Shown one piece after another: positions 16,577 to 25,440 of a stretch of DNA of 64,000 nucleotides. Each line of letters starts with the position of its first letter. The first letter of the stretch is position 1. The notes under the pieces are model-generated. The model saw nothing but the letters and a program-made list of their open reading frames with translations. It was not told where the DNA came from and made no database searches. The position numbers and the translations under genes were made by a program. The stretch comes from JAITMY01 sp031549685 (GTDB lineage Bacteria; Bacteroidota; Bacteroidia; Bacteroidales; UBA932), in NCBI GenBank assembly GCA_031549685.1, contig JAVBPG010000042.1, positions 1 through 64,000 on the forward strand, in the 5' to 3' direction.

Positions 16577-16890
16577 CACGCTAAGTAAAACACCTCTTTT
16601 ATATCAATACTGATAGGTGAATTATCGGGGTTTACTTCCATAATGTCGGCCATGTAGTCCCACCATTTTTTTACAATCGGATTGCCGCCCAAGTCTTGAG
16701 ATGAGGCATCACCAGATACCTTTTGCGTAGCAAAAAGAATGTTGGTGTCTTTGTCCCAAAAGATGGAGTAGTCGCTTACCCCTGTTGATTTGATAAGGGC
16801 GGCCAACTCCGGCCAAATAGCGTTGTGTCGTTTCTCATACTCAGCCTCCATGCCGGGCTTGAGTATCATTTTAAATCCTTTACGTACCAT
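16576..16890 (-). CDS. rhaM: L-rhamnose mutarotase
   Basis: 104 residues, the usual length. RhaM interconverts the alpha and beta anomers of L-rhamnose so that downstream enzymes receive the right form. Visible family features: KMILKPGMEAEYEKRHNAIW with the conserved His, the SDYSIFWD strand, and the C-terminal PIVKKWWDYMADIMEVNPDN. It has no signal peptide. The GH51 gene upstream on the same strand ends 23 bp before this start, so they probably share a transcript. This suggests use of rhamnose- and arabinose-containing pectic side chains, although no rhamnosidase or rha catabolic gene is in the window. Confidence 0.9.
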   Translation of the reverse strand: MVRKGFKMILKPGMEAEYEKRHNAIWPELAALIKSTGVSDYSIFWDKDTNILFATQKVSGDASSQDLGGNPIVKKWWDYMADIMEVNPDNSPISIDIKEVFYLA

Positions 16891-16913
16891 AAAATTTAGT
16901 TTTTGATTGAGAT

Positions 16914-18455
16914 TTATTGAACAGATAATACCACTATTGACTTTGCCGGAAGCGTGAGTAGCAGCTTTCCCTTGCTGATTTTAGTTGAGCTAAAGCTGGC
17001 GGGTGCCACTATGTTGGAATTTTCGAACGTGTTGTGATCGGTAATGTTTTTGGCAGTAAGAATTAAGCCACTTGCGCTTTTGAATTTAGTGTCGCCCAGG
17101 TCAATGTTGATCACCCTATCGCCATCGGGGTCAACGTTGGCGAGCGATATGTGCACTACGCCGTTTTTATCTTTAGAGGCTGAGGCGCTAACCATGGGAA
17201 CATTTTTCTCCCGAACAACCTTGGTGTCGCACATGATGTCGAGCGGCAGGTGGGTAGCATCCTGGTGCACCTGGTACATGTTAAATACGTGATAGGTAGG
17301 CGTAAGCACCATTTTGTCGTCTTTGGTTAGTATCATCGATTGCAGCACATTAACTATTTGCGCTATGTTGGTCATTTGCACGCGGTCGGTGTATTTATGA
17401 AATACGTTGAGGCTTAAAGCAGCCACAAACGCATCGCGCATAGTGTTTTGCTGGTATAGGAATCCTGGGTTTGTACCGGGTTCTACATCCCACCAGGTTC
17501 CCCACTCATCCACCATTAAGCCTACTTTTTTTGCCTTATCGTACTTATCCATGATTTCGATGTGTTTTTTCACAACATCTTCTATCTCCAGGCATTTGCC
17601 AATAGTCCAAAAGTAGGCCTCTTTGTCAAATTGTGTGGCAGATCCTTTACTCCCTTTCCATCCGGTAACAGTATAGTAATGAAGCGATAGTCCATGCATT
17701 CGGGTGCCTGCATTTTTCATCAGCGTTTCAGTCCAATTGTAGTCGTAGTCGCTGGCGCCGCTGGCTATTTTGAAGAGCTTATTTTCGTCGAAGTTACGGC
17801 AGTAGGTGGAGTAGCGGCGGTACAGGTCGGCGTAGTACTCGGGGCGCATGCTGCCGCCACAGCCCCAGCTCTCGTTGCCCACGCCGAGATATTTTACCTT
17901 CCATGGTTTTTCGCGTCCGTTCCGGCGGCGCAGGTTGGCCATGGGGCTATCGCCGTCGGAAGTCATGTACTCTACCCACTTGGCCATTTCCTCCACGGTG
18001 CCGCTGCCCACATTGGCGCTCACATATGGTTCGCATTCCAGCAGCTCGCAGAGGTTAAGAAATTCATGGGTGCCAAAGCTGTTGTCCTCTACTACTCCTC
18101 CCCAGTTGTTGTTTACCATTTTAGGGCGATTCTCGCGAGGTCCAATGCCGTCCATCCAGTGATATTCGTCAGCAAAGCACCCGCCGGGCCAGCGCAGGTT
18201 GGGAATTTTAAGTGCTTTGAGCGCTGTTAGCACATCGTTGCGGTAGCCGTTGGTATTAGGAATGGATGAATTCTCGCCAACCCAAATGCCGCCGTATATG
18301 CACGAGCCAAGATGCTCGGCAAATTGTCCGTAAATATGCTTGCTAATGATTTGCTTACCCTGTTCGGGGTAGATGCGAATGCTGACTTCTTTGCTTTGGG
18401 CAGATAGGAAATTTGCACAGCAGCATAGGGTAATGGTCAGAAAAAATCTTTGCAT
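16914..18455 (-). CDS. Secreted GH51 alpha-L-arabinofuranosidase
   Basis: 513 residues. The N-terminal signal peptide ends near FLSAQ (residue 20). Glycoside hydrolase family 51 then starts IISKHIYGQFAEHLG with the RWPGGCFADEYHW motif (88-100). The predicted acid/base is Glu195 in GVGNESWG and the nucleophile is Glu317 in MVDEWGTWW. A C-terminal beta-sandwich follows. GH51 enzymes release terminal alpha-L-arabinofuranose from arabinan, arabinoxylan or arabinogalactan with retention. It is shorter than the second GH51 upstream and lacks its carbohydrate-binding insert. It is probably cotranscribed with rhaM; the 105-bp gap to the upstream GH51 leaves a shared promoter open. Confidence 0.92.
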   Translation of the reverse strand: MQRFFLTITLCCCANFLSAQSKEVSIRIYPEQGKQIISKHIYGQFAEHLGSCIYGGIWVGENSSIPNTNGYRNDVLTALKALKIPNLRWPGGCFADEYHWMDGIGPRENRPKMVNNNWGGVVEDNSFGTHEFLNLCELLECEPYVSANVGSGTVEEMAKWVEYMTSDGDSPMANLRRRNGREKPWKVKYLGVGNESWGCGGSMRPEYYADLYRRYSTYCRNFDENKLFKIASGASDYDYNWTETLMKNAGTRMHGLSLHYYTVTGWKGSKGSATQFDKEAYFWTIGKCLEIEDVVKKHIEIMDKYDKAKKVGLMVDEWGTWWDVEPGTNPGFLYQQNTMRDAFVAALSLNVFHKYTDRVQMTNIAQIVNVLQSMILTKDDKMVLTPTYHVFNMYQVHQDATHLPLDIMCDTKVVREKNVPMVSASASKDKNGVVHISLANVDPDGDRVINIDLGDTKFKSASGLILTAKNITDHNTFENSNIVAPASFSSTKISKGKLLLTLPAKSIVVLSVQ

Positions 18456-18560
18456 AAAAATAGGTGTTGGTTATTTTTATGCAAAGAAATTCTTTTAGCC
18501 TTATGCTAAGATGTAAAAGCGTCCCGAAAGAATGGAATTTTGTTCAGAGCCAGGCTTTAA

Positions 18561-20531
18561 CTAGAATTTAATTCGATATAGGTTAAAAGAATTAGGCTCT
18601 GATTTTATATTTAACGTATTGCTATTTAATACCGTGCTGCTATTTTGAGGTGTAATACTATTGGGGCTGTCCAGCGTGTTTTCCTGATCCGGTTTTCCAT
18701 GCAAAGTAATGACTTCGACTTGGGGTTGTATTACCATCTTTTTGTTTACTCCTTCCAGTTTTATGTTAATGCTTTTTTGTTCGGCAGAAGTATTGACCAA
18801 CTTAATAATGAATTCCTTTTTCTGGGTATCAATAGTTGCGCTTGCATAGAGACCATCCTGTCCGGTAGCAGCCTGATTATTGTGGGTGAGGGATAGTACA
18901 TTTGTACCTTTATACGTAGCGTACAGCTGTTGAACATAGTAGCTTGGCGTGCGCACGCAGCGCAGGTTGTCAAACCAAATGAGGTCGGGACGCCACTGCC
19001 AAGCATCAACGTGGGCAAACAGGGGAGCGTAGGTGCACATGTGTACCACATCGGCATTGCGCTCAAGTCCTGTCATAAACGCCGATTCGCACAACGCGGC
19101 TTCATAAGTATTCTTTTTGCTTTTTGGATGGCAGGCGTATTCTCCGGCAAAAACTTTTGGTCCTTTGCGGTCGTAGCTGTCGTAGCGCGTAGCTTCCTTC
19201 AAAAACCACTCGGGAGAGCGGTAGTAGTGCTCGTCAACCAAGTCCACCTTTAGCCGCTTCATCTCCGGCCATAGGTAGTCAAAGTCTTTGCCCTCGGCCT
19301 GCGGCCCGGAGCTGCCAATGATTTTTATTTGCGGATACGCCTTGCGAATGGCCTTTATAAATTGCTCCAGCCTTTCGGGGTACTCTTGGCCCCACTGCTC
19401 GTTGCCTATGCCAATAAATTTAAGGTTGAAAGGCTCCGGGTGTCCCATGTCGGCGCGCAGCTTGCCCCATGTGCTTGTTGCGCTGCCATTGGCAAATTCA
19501 ATGAGGTCGAGCGCGTCTTGAATGTAGCATTCCAGGCTGTCGGTGTGTACATGCGCCTCCTGATTTTTGTTCTGGTACTGGCAGGCTAAACCGCAGTTGA
19601 GCACGGGCAGCGGTTCGGCTCCCAAATCCTCGGAGAGCAGAAAGAATTCGTAGAATCCTAATCCGTACGATTGAAAATAGTCGGGGTAAAAGCGGTGCGG
19701 AAAGGTGTAGTGCCAGCGGTTCTCATTCAACGGACGATTTTCTACAGGGCCTACTGATTTCTTCCAATCGTAGCGTGTTTCTAAATCGGTGCCCTCTACA
19801 ATGCATCCGCCGGGAAAGCGAAATACGCCCGGCTTAAGTTCGGCTAGCGCTTGTGCTAAATCCTTGCGCAAGCCGTTTTCGCGCTCTCTCCACGTATCTG
19901 CCGGGAATAGCGATATGTGCTCCAAATCTATAGAGCCAGTAGAAGTCAAGAAGATACGGAGGTTCGCGCGCGCTTCCTCTTTTTTTGAAGTTAGCATCAG
20001 CTCGTATCTTTTCCACTCTTTAGAGTCAACGGTTAGCTCCCTTTTTTCAAAAGGGTTATTGTCGCTATCCACCAGCTCTACCCTTATTTTCTGGGTGGCG
20101 CTGTTGCTGCTGATTTTTGCCCAAACAGAAAAACGATACTCCGCGTTTTTATGCACGCCAATACCTCTGAACCCTTCATTCTCAATGCCTGTATGCTTGT
20201 GCGAATGCTCTGCATTGCTGAGCCGTATGTAGTGTGGATTACGCTCAAACGGAGCGCTGTCGGTGCGGATTTCTACCTTGCCGAAAGTATTCCAACCCAT
20301 AAATGCTTGAGGAAATTCAAACGAGCGGTTTTTTACGAGCTCCGCATATAGCCCGCCATCGGCACCAAAGTTGATGTCTTCGAAAAATAATCCGTACATG
20401 GTGGGCTGAATTTTTGCACCCACGTTTTTTACATCCAGCGTCAGGTTATACTCGGGTTGCTGCGCGTAAAGCGAAAACGAACAAAACGCGGCAAAAAATA
20501 AGGTTAGGCCTTTGGTGGAAAAATACTGCAT
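18561..20531 (-). CDS. Secreted GH51 alpha-L-arabinofuranosidase with CBM-like N-terminal module
   Basis: 656 residues with a signal peptide ending near LYAQ (residue 24). The opening PTMYGLFFEDINFGADGGLY is typical of long GH51 enzymes. Residues about 85-210 form a CBM4-like jelly-roll insert (EYRFSVWAKI, SKEWKRYEL, SIDLEHISLFP), followed by the catalytic barrel. The acid/base is Glu378 in GIGNEQWGQ and the nucleophile is Glu464 in FAGEYACH. The substrate is likely arabinan or arabinoxylan side chains outside the cytoplasm. The sequence is clearly distinct from its neighbour, so the pair is not a recent duplication. No SusC/SusD, regulator or transporter accompanies them, which is unusual for Bacteroidota glycan loci. 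Confidence 0.93.
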   Translation of the reverse strand: MQYFSTKGLTLFFAAFCSFSLYAQQPEYNLTLDVKNVGAKIQPTMYGLFFEDINFGADGGLYAELVKNRSFEFPQAFMGWNTFGKVEIRTDSAPFERNPHYIRLSNAEHSHKHTGIENEGFRGIGVHKNAEYRFSVWAKISSNSATQKIRVELVDSDNNPFEKRELTVDSKEWKRYELMLTSKKEEARANLRIFLTSTGSIDLEHISLFPADTWRERENGLRKDLAQALAELKPGVFRFPGGCIVEGTDLETRYDWKKSVGPVENRPLNENRWHYTFPHRFYPDYFQSYGLGFYEFFLLSEDLGAEPLPVLNCGLACQYQNKNQEAHVHTDSLECYIQDALDLIEFANGSATSTWGKLRADMGHPEPFNLKFIGIGNEQWGQEYPERLEQFIKAIRKAYPQIKIIGSSGPQAEGKDFDYLWPEMKRLKVDLVDEHYYRSPEWFLKEATRYDSYDRKGPKVFAGEYACHPKSKKNTYEAALCESAFMTGLERNADVVHMCTYAPLFAHVDAWQWRPDLIWFDNLRCVRTPSYYVQQLYATYKGTNVLSLTHNNQAATGQDGLYASATIDTQKKEFIIKLVNTSAEQKSINIKLEGVNKKMVIQPQVEVITLHGKPDQENTLDSPNSITPQNSSTVLNSNTLNIKSEPNSFNLYRIKF

Positions 20532-20592
20532 GGTAGATTATTTTGTTGAATAAAGTACAAAGTAGCAAAATATTCTACATGAATGCAAATGC

Positions 20593-20631
20593 AAAAAAAA
20601 GGGGCTATCCAACTCTTGGATAGCCCCTTTT
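20593..20631 (-). terminator. Intrinsic terminator of the thioredoxin-like gene
   Basis: Stem GGGGCTATCCA (20601-20611) with TGGATAGCCCC (20617-20627). On the minus strand it is followed by T8, a textbook terminator located 9 bp past the stop codon of the gene at 20640. It could also act weakly on the plus strand. Confidence 0.9.
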
Positions 20632-20639
20632 CCCTTTCC

Positions 20640-21167
20640 CTACCTCTTCTCCCCTGGCCATTTAAACGTTTTGTTGAATTCCTCCCACGTGGTTTTGGTG
20701 CTGTAAATTCCTTCGCCCATATATACCATGAACGGGGCAAATTGCTCGGGGGCAAGGTAGCCGCTCTGCACGTGCAGCAGCTGGAACTTTTCATCCATAA
20801 ATACCACCGAGGGGTAGCTCATCTTACCCTGCAGCAGCGATGCCGCCAGCATGTGGGTTGACCTGCGGCCCTGCCCGGGATTGGTAAATACATGACCTTG
20901 AAAGCGAATGGTGTCCATGGTTTCAGCGTTCAGCTTCACAGGGTAGTAGTACCTGTTCATGTACGCGGCAATTTCGGGGTCGCCGAAGGTGTTGCGGTCG
21001 TACACCTTGCACCAGCCGCACCAGTCGGTGTACACATCAATAAAAATCTTTTTCGGTTGCTTTTTGCACAACTCCACCGCCTCCTCAAAGTCATACCACT
21101 TAATGCTTTGAGCTAGTGCTGCAGCGCCAATGCTCACCAGTAGTAGCGATGCAATAATTTTTTTCAT
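20640..21167 (-). CDS. Periplasmic thioredoxin-fold protein (CGWC)
   Basis: 175 residues from ATG 21167 (the in-frame extension to 21200 has no support). A signal peptide (MKKIIASLL...ALAQ, about 1-20) is followed by a thioredoxin fold with KKIFIDVYTDWCGWCKVYDR. The active site CGWC is at residues 50-53, and the conserved cis-Pro region is YPSVVFMDE. Relatives are thioredoxin_7/DUF255-like proteins that reduce or isomerise disulfides in the periplasm. The specific partner is unknown. It has its own terminator and is transcribed into the GH51 gene region, but is separate from it. Confidence 0.85.
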   Translation of the reverse strand: MKKIIASLLLVSIGAAALAQSIKWYDFEEAVELCKKQPKKIFIDVYTDWCGWCKVYDRNTFGDPEIAAYMNRYYYPVKLNAETMDTIRFQGHVFTNPGQGRRSTHMLAASLLQGKMSYPSVVFMDEKFQLLHVQSGYLAPEQFAPFMVYMGEGIYSTKTTWEEFNKTFKWPGEKR

Positions 21168-21343
21168 CAAGATATAGTGCTCCTTTTTGCTGTTGTTCAT
21201 GCAAAAGTACGCTCAAAGCTGCCTGTTGCCCATGCAGGTAGTAATATACTTTGTTAAATTGGGTTGCGCGTATTTCTTATTTAGCTATCTTTAGGCTGTC
21301 TGTTTTTCGAAAAATTTTCTAACGACATTTAAACATAAAATCC

Positions 21344-22801
21344 ATGAGCAAAGAAATTTTATCTCTTCAGCCGGCCCGCCTGTGGCAGCATTTTTACGAT
21401 TTGACACAAATTCCACGCCCCTCTAAAAAGGAGCGCAAGGCGGTGGAGCATGTGGCCGAGTTCGGCAAAAAACTAGGGCTGTTTACCGAGGTCGATAGCG
21501 TGGGTAACGTGCTTATACGCAAGCCTGCCACCAAAGGCATGGAGGGCCGCAAGGGCGTCATCCTGCAAGGGCACCTGGATATGGTGCCGCAAAAAAATAG
21601 CGATACAAAGCATGATTTTGAAAAAGATCCGATTGATGCATACATCGATGGTGAGTGGGTAAGAGCGCGTGGTACTACGCTGGGGGCCGACAACGGCATT
21701 GGCGCTGCAGCCGCCATGGCTATTTTGGAGGCAACGGATGTTGAGCACCCTGCGCTGGAAGCCCTTTTTACCGTTGATGAGGAAACGGGCATGACCGGCG
21801 CCTTCAACGTTAAGCCCGGCTGGATGCAGGGCGATATCCTAATGAACCTCGACTCTGAGGATGAGGGCGAGCTCTGCGTGGGGTGCGCCGGCGGCCTGGA
21901 CGGATCGTTCAGCGCCACCTATGAGGAGCAAAGCGCAGCTGCCGGGGCTGCCTATACGCTAAGCGTAACGGGGCTTAAGGGCGGCCACTCCGGCGTGGAC
22001 ATTGCGCTTGGACGCGGCAACGCCAACAAAATTATTGCCCGTATTCTAAAGCGCCTGACCGAAAAGTGCGGCGTGCAGCTGGCGCAGCTCGAGGGGGGAA
22101 ACCTGCGCAACGCCATACCGCGCGAGGCCTTTGCTACCATTGTGATAGAAAAAGATAGGGAGCAGGTCGCAAGGCAGGAGCTGGATGCGCTTACGCAGCT
22201 CATCAACGCCGAGCTGTCGGCCGTAGATGAGAACTTGAAGGTGGCGCTTGCTGCTGCCGAAGCTCCGCAGAAGGTAATGAATCCACAATCGCAGCTGGCC
22301 TTGCTCAACGCCGTGTGCGCCTGCCCCAACGGCGTGGTGCGCATGAGCGATGCCATTCCCGGCCTGGTGGAAACATCGACCAACCTTGCCATTGTAAAAA
22401 TCGGCGGAGGGCAAATGAGCGCGTCGTGCCTGCTGCGCAGCTCGGTTGATAGCGCCAAGGAATATTTGTCGGAGTGCATGGAGTCGGTGTTTACGCTGGC
22501 CGGAGCAAAGAGCGCGTTTACCGGCGGCTATCCGGGCTGGAAGCCCAACCCCGATTCGCCTATTTTGAAGGAGATGGAGGCGCTGTACGAGAAAATGTTC
22601 GGCACCAAACCTCACGTGCGTGCCATTCACGCGGGCTTGGAGTGCGGCCTTTTGGGCGGCGGTTACCCCAACATGGATATGATTTCATTCGGCCCCACTA
22701 TTCTCAACCCCCACTCACCCGACGAGCGCGTAAACGTTCCAACCGTAGAAAAGTGGTGGAAGTATTTACTCGAAACGCTGAAGAATGCTCCGGTGAAGTA
22801 A
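21344..22801 (+). CDS. pepD: Aminoacyl-histidine dipeptidase (peptidase D, M20C)
   Basis: 485 residues. PepD is a cytosolic dizinc dipeptidase that cleaves Xaa-His and other dipeptides. Zinc-ligand motifs of M20C are visible in order: GHLDMVPQ (His, with catalytic Asp two residues later), GADNGIGAAAAM (bridging Asp), DEETGMTGA (catalytic Glu and ligand), NLDSEDEGE, and the C-terminal His in IHAGLECG. The lid/dimerisation domain lies between about 200 and 380 and includes GGHSGVDI. Length is typical for the family. It is monocistronic, ending in a terminator at 22821-22862. Confidence 0.94.
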   Translation: MSKEILSLQPARLWQHFYDLTQIPRPSKKERKAVEHVAEFGKKLGLFTEVDSVGNVLIRKPATKGMEGRKGVILQGHLDMVPQKNSDTKHDFEKDPIDAYIDGEWVRARGTTLGADNGIGAAAAMAILEATDVEHPALEALFTVDEETGMTGAFNVKPGWMQGDILMNLDSEDEGELCVGCAGGLDGSFSATYEEQSAAAGAAYTLSVTGLKGGHSGVDIALGRGNANKIIARILKRLTEKCGVQLAQLEGGNLRNAIPREAFATIVIEKDREQVARQELDALTQLINAELSAVDENLKVALAAAEAPQKVMNPQSQLALLNAVCACPNGVVRMSDAIPGLVETSTNLAIVKIGGGQMSASCLLRSSVDSAKEYLSECMESVFTLAGAKSAFTGGYPGWKPNPDSPILKEMEALYEKMFGTKPHVRAIHAGLECGLLGGGYPNMDMISFGPTILNPHSPDERVNVPTVEKWWKYLLETLKNAPVK

Positions 22802-22820
22802 GAAAGTCCTTTTTTACAAA

Positions 22821-22862
22821 AACTCCCTGAGCATTAATTATGGTGCTTGGGGAGTTTTTTTT
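22821..22862 (+). terminator. Intrinsic terminator of pepD
   Basis: Stem AACTCCC...GGGAGTT, with inner AGCA/TGCT, followed by a run of eight T, 20 bp after the pepD stop. Confidence 0.85.
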
Positions 22863-22909
22863 GTTGAAATCTTTCGGCACCAACCCCCCAAATCTTTACT
22901 ACCTTTGAT

Positions 22910-22917
22910 AGTTGCAG
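22910..22917 (+). promoter_or_regulatory. -7 box TACCTTTG for the radical SAM gene
   Basis: TACCTTTG matches TAnnTTTG, 79 bp upstream of the radical SAM start. A short heptamer tract (22966-22990) lies between the box and the start codon. Confidence 0.6.
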
Positions 22918-22965
22918 TAATTATTTGTAACAACATGACTGTTAGGTATTTGTTGTTTTGTATTT

Positions 22966-22990
22966 CATTCTCCATTCTCCATTCTCAATT
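22966..22990. repeat. Heptanucleotide tandem repeat (ATTCTCC)
   Basis: About three units of CATTCTC/ATTCTCC directly upstream of the ATG at 22996, in the ribosome-binding region. The complementary unit GGAGAAT makes the long tract at 26766-26903. Confidence 0.8.
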
Positions 22991-22995
22991 AGTCC

Positions 22996-24258
22996 ATGAC
23001 GGAGGCGGTTTTAGATAAGCTCAAAATTCTTGCTGAGGCGGCCAAGTACGATGTGTCCTGCGCATCGAGCGGGCACTCGCGCGGCAACAAGGACAAGGGC
23101 CTGGGCACGGCGCATGGCTGGGGCATTTGCCACAGCTTTGCCGAGGACGGGCGCTGCGTGTCGCTGCTCAAGATCATGCTTACCAACAACTGCATTTACG
23201 ACTGCGCCTACTGCGTAAACCGCCGCAGCAACGATGTTAAGCGCACCACCTTTTCGGTTACGGAGCTGGTGGAGCTCACCATGGAGTTTTACCGCCGCAA
23301 CTACATCGAGGGCTTGTTCCTGAGCTCGGGCGTAGTGCGCAACCCCGACTACACCATGGAGCGCATGGTGCGCGTGGCAAAAGATTTGCGCGAGGTTCAT
23401 CGATACAACGGCTACATTCACCTCAAGAGTATTCCTGGAGCGAGCCGCGAGCTCGTTACCCAGGCGGGCCTGTACGCCGACCGCCTGAGCGTGAATATTG
23501 AAATTCCTACCGAAGAAAATTTGAAGCTGCTGGCGCCCGAAAAGGATTTTCAGAGCGTGTTTCAGCCCATGTCGTTCATCTCGCAGGGAGCATTGGAAAG
23601 CGCCGAGGAGCGTCGTAAATACCGCCATGCCCCACGCTTTGCGCCTGCCGGACAAAGTACGCAGCTCATAGTTGGCGCTACGCCTGAAACAGATAAACAA
23701 ATTTTGCAGCTAAGCACCTCGCTTTACCAACGGCCAACGCTCAAGCGCGTGTACTACTCGGGCTACATTCCCGTTAACGCTAACGATAGCCGCCTGCCGG
23801 CCCTGACCACGCCGCCGCTGGTGCGCGAGCACAGACTCTACCAGGCCGACTGGCTCATGCGCTTCTACAGCTTCCGCGCCGACGAAATTGTGGACGACCG
23901 CAACCCCAACCTCGACCTGGAGCTCGACCCCAAGCTGACGTACGCCCTGCGCCACCCCGAAATGTTTCCGGTGGACATCAACCGCGCCGACTACGAAACC
24001 ATTTTGCGCGTACCGGGCATTGGCGTTAAGTCCGCCAAGCTGATAGTAGCCTCGCGGCGTTACGGCAGGCTGAACAGCGAGCAGCTGCGCAAAATGGGCG
24101 TGGTAATTAAGCGGGCGCAGTATTTTATTACCTGCGGCGAGCTGGCGCCGTACTCCGTAAAGGAGGTGCGTCCCGAGTTCCTGCGCAAGCTGTTTCTGCC
24201 TCCAAAATCGGCAAAGGAAAAGAAGCTGGAGGGGCAGCTGCAGCTGCAGTGGGAGTGA
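22996..24258 (+). CDS. Radical SAM protein of putative DNA modification/repair (TIGR03916 type)
   Basis: 420 residues. It belongs to the radical SAM family usually paired with DUF4130 proteins and often linked to uracil-DNA glycosylase domains. Visible: an N-terminal segment with DVSCASSGHSRGNKDKGLG and the [4Fe-4S] motif CIYDCAYC (Cys66, 70, 73). FLSSGVVRNPDYTMERMV lies in the SAM barrel. A C-terminal helix-hairpin-helix (about 335-375, DYETILRVPGIGVKSAKLI) implies nucleic acid contact. The reaction is unknown. Its usual partner, DUF4130, lies downstream, but the two are separated by about 320 bp of repeats instead of overlapping. Confidence 0.92.
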   Translation: MTEAVLDKLKILAEAAKYDVSCASSGHSRGNKDKGLGTAHGWGICHSFAEDGRCVSLLKIMLTNNCIYDCAYCVNRRSNDVKRTTFSVTELVELTMEFYRRNYIEGLFLSSGVVRNPDYTMERMVRVAKDLREVHRYNGYIHLKSIPGASRELVTQAGLYADRLSVNIEIPTEENLKLLAPEKDFQSVFQPMSFISQGALESAEERRKYRHAPRFAPAGQSTQLIVGATPETDKQILQLSTSLYQRPTLKRVYYSGYIPVNANDSRLPALTTPPLVREHRLYQADWLMRFYSFRADEIVDDRNPNLDLELDPKLTYALRHPEMFPVDINRADYETILRVPGIGVKSAKLIVASRRYGRLNSEQLRKMGVVIKRAQYFITCGELAPYSVKEVRPEFLRKLFLPPKSAKEKKLEGQLQLQWE

Positions 24259-24262
24259 AATG

Positions 24263-24577
24263 TAAGTGGGCAGTTTGCAGTGGGCAATACGCAGTAGCAG
24301 TTTGCAGTAGGCAATATGGGGCATTGTCATCCTGAGTGAAACGAAGGATCTCAAGTTGGTGCAATTTGTTCAAGTCCACGTCATTGCGAGGACGAGGAAC
24401 GAGGAATCTCAAGCCTCTGTCCTGTCATTGCGGGCTTGATCCGCAATCCCCTCGATTAGGAGATCCCGAATCAAGTTCGGGATGACAGAAAGAGATGAGA
24501 GATTGCTTTGCCACGCCACGGCGTGACTCGCAATGACGCCCCTCAATTCAACAATTCAACAATTCAACAGTTCAACT
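24263..24577. repeat. Repeat cluster: heptamer tract, REP palindromes, octamer tract
   Basis: 24259-24580 holds no gene. It contains a degenerate GCAGTAG/GCAATA heptamer tract (24263-24318) and a REP composite (24323-24537) with CATTGCGAGGACGAGG, the hairpin ATTGCGGGC..GATCCGCAAT and GATCCCGAATC..GTTCGGGATGAC, ending CTCGCAATGAC. Last is an octamer tract AATTCAAC (24544-24577, about four units). Confidence 0.85.
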
Positions 24578-24580
24578 CTT

Positions 24581-25345
24581 TTGAATTACTTCATCTACGA
24601 TAAAACCTTTGAGGGCTTGCTGTCGTTGGTATTTGATGCCTACGACAGCAAAGTTTTTCCCGATAAAATACTATCGGAGCAGGAGGTGCTGCCCTTCTTT
24701 TCCGATGCTGTTTTTCGCGTAAAAACCAACGAGGAGAAATCGCGGCGGGTGTGGGCCGGGTTGAAGAAGAAGATTTCAGCGGAGGCCATTCGCCAGCTGC
24801 CGGTGGCCTATATGAGCGAGCTGCCCGAGGCGGATATGCTGATACTCCGCTACATCTGCAAGGCCTTTGCCGGCAAGCAGTCCATTGAGGTTAACTTTGG
24901 CGATGACGACGTGCTGCAGCTGGGAAAAATTTACCGGAAGGTAAGCCGCGAGGCGGAGCGCGTGCGCATGTTCGTTCGCTTTCAAAAAACGGCCGACGGC
25001 ATATTCTTCGCGCCCTTTGAGCCCAAGTACAACGTGCTTCCGCTGGTGGCCGACTTCTTCGAGGAGCGCTTCGCCGACCAGCCCTTCATCATTTACGATG
25101 TCAAGCGCCGCTACGGCTTGTACTACGATTTGCAGAAAACGGTTGAGGTAAATTTCGACAAGCTTGATTTTGATTTTACCACCGGCAAACTGAACGACGA
25201 GCAGGCGGCGGCGGACGAAAAAATGTTTCAGCAGCTGTGGAAGGGCTACTTCAAGGCCATTGCCATAAAGGAGCGCGTAAATCCGAAGCTGCACCGGCAG
25301 AACTTGCCAAAGCGTTTTTGGAAATTTCTGCCCGAAAAAAATTAA
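24581..25345 (+). CDS. DUF4130 DNA-metabolism protein (TIGR03915 type, no UDG domain)
   Basis: About 254 residues from the TTG at 24581. The ATG at 24533 would add 16 residues made wholly of the octamer repeat plus REP end. The first family residues, FIYDKTFEGLLSLVFDAYDSK, begin three codons after the TTG. Other visible parts are EEKSRRVWAGLKKKIS, RYICKAFAGKQSIEVNFGDD, MFVRFQKTADGIFFAPFEPK and a C-terminal PKLHRQNLPKRFWKFLPEK. In many bacteria this domain is fused to a uracil-DNA glycosylase; here it ends without one. It pairs with the radical SAM gene upstream. The joint function is thought to be DNA modification or repair but remains uncharacterised. Confidence 0.88.
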   Translation: MNYFIYDKTFEGLLSLVFDAYDSKVFPDKILSEQEVLPFFSDAVFRVKTNEEKSRRVWAGLKKKISAEAIRQLPVAYMSELPEADMLILRYICKAFAGKQSIEVNFGDDDVLQLGKIYRKVSREAERVRMFVRFQKTADGIFFAPFEPKYNVLPLVADFFEERFADQPFIIYDVKRRYGLYYDLQKTVEVNFDKLDFDFTTGKLNDEQAAADEKMFQQLWKGYFKAIAIKERVNPKLHRQNLPKRFWKFLPEKN

Positions 25346-25366
25346 CCCCCTGCCTCTGTCCTTGCG

Positions 25367-25406
25367 AAAAAGAAGCGGCGACACTGTAAATGCCGCCGCT
25401 TCTTTT
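25367..25406. terminator. Bidirectional terminator (DUF4130 / YhcH)
   Basis: Stem AAGAAGCGGCG (25370-25380) with GCCGCTTCTT (25394-25403), flanked by A-run and T-run, between two convergent genes. Confidence 0.85.
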
Positions 25407-25440
25407 GTGCATACTGCCAGCTGCTACTGCCAGCTTCTTT

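Noticed and set aside
24533..24580. Repeat-encoded N-terminal 16 residues of the DUF4130 gene
   Set aside because: The residues come entirely from REP and octamer repeat sequence, and the family sequence starts after the TTG at 24581. A conservative annotator might still keep the ATG.
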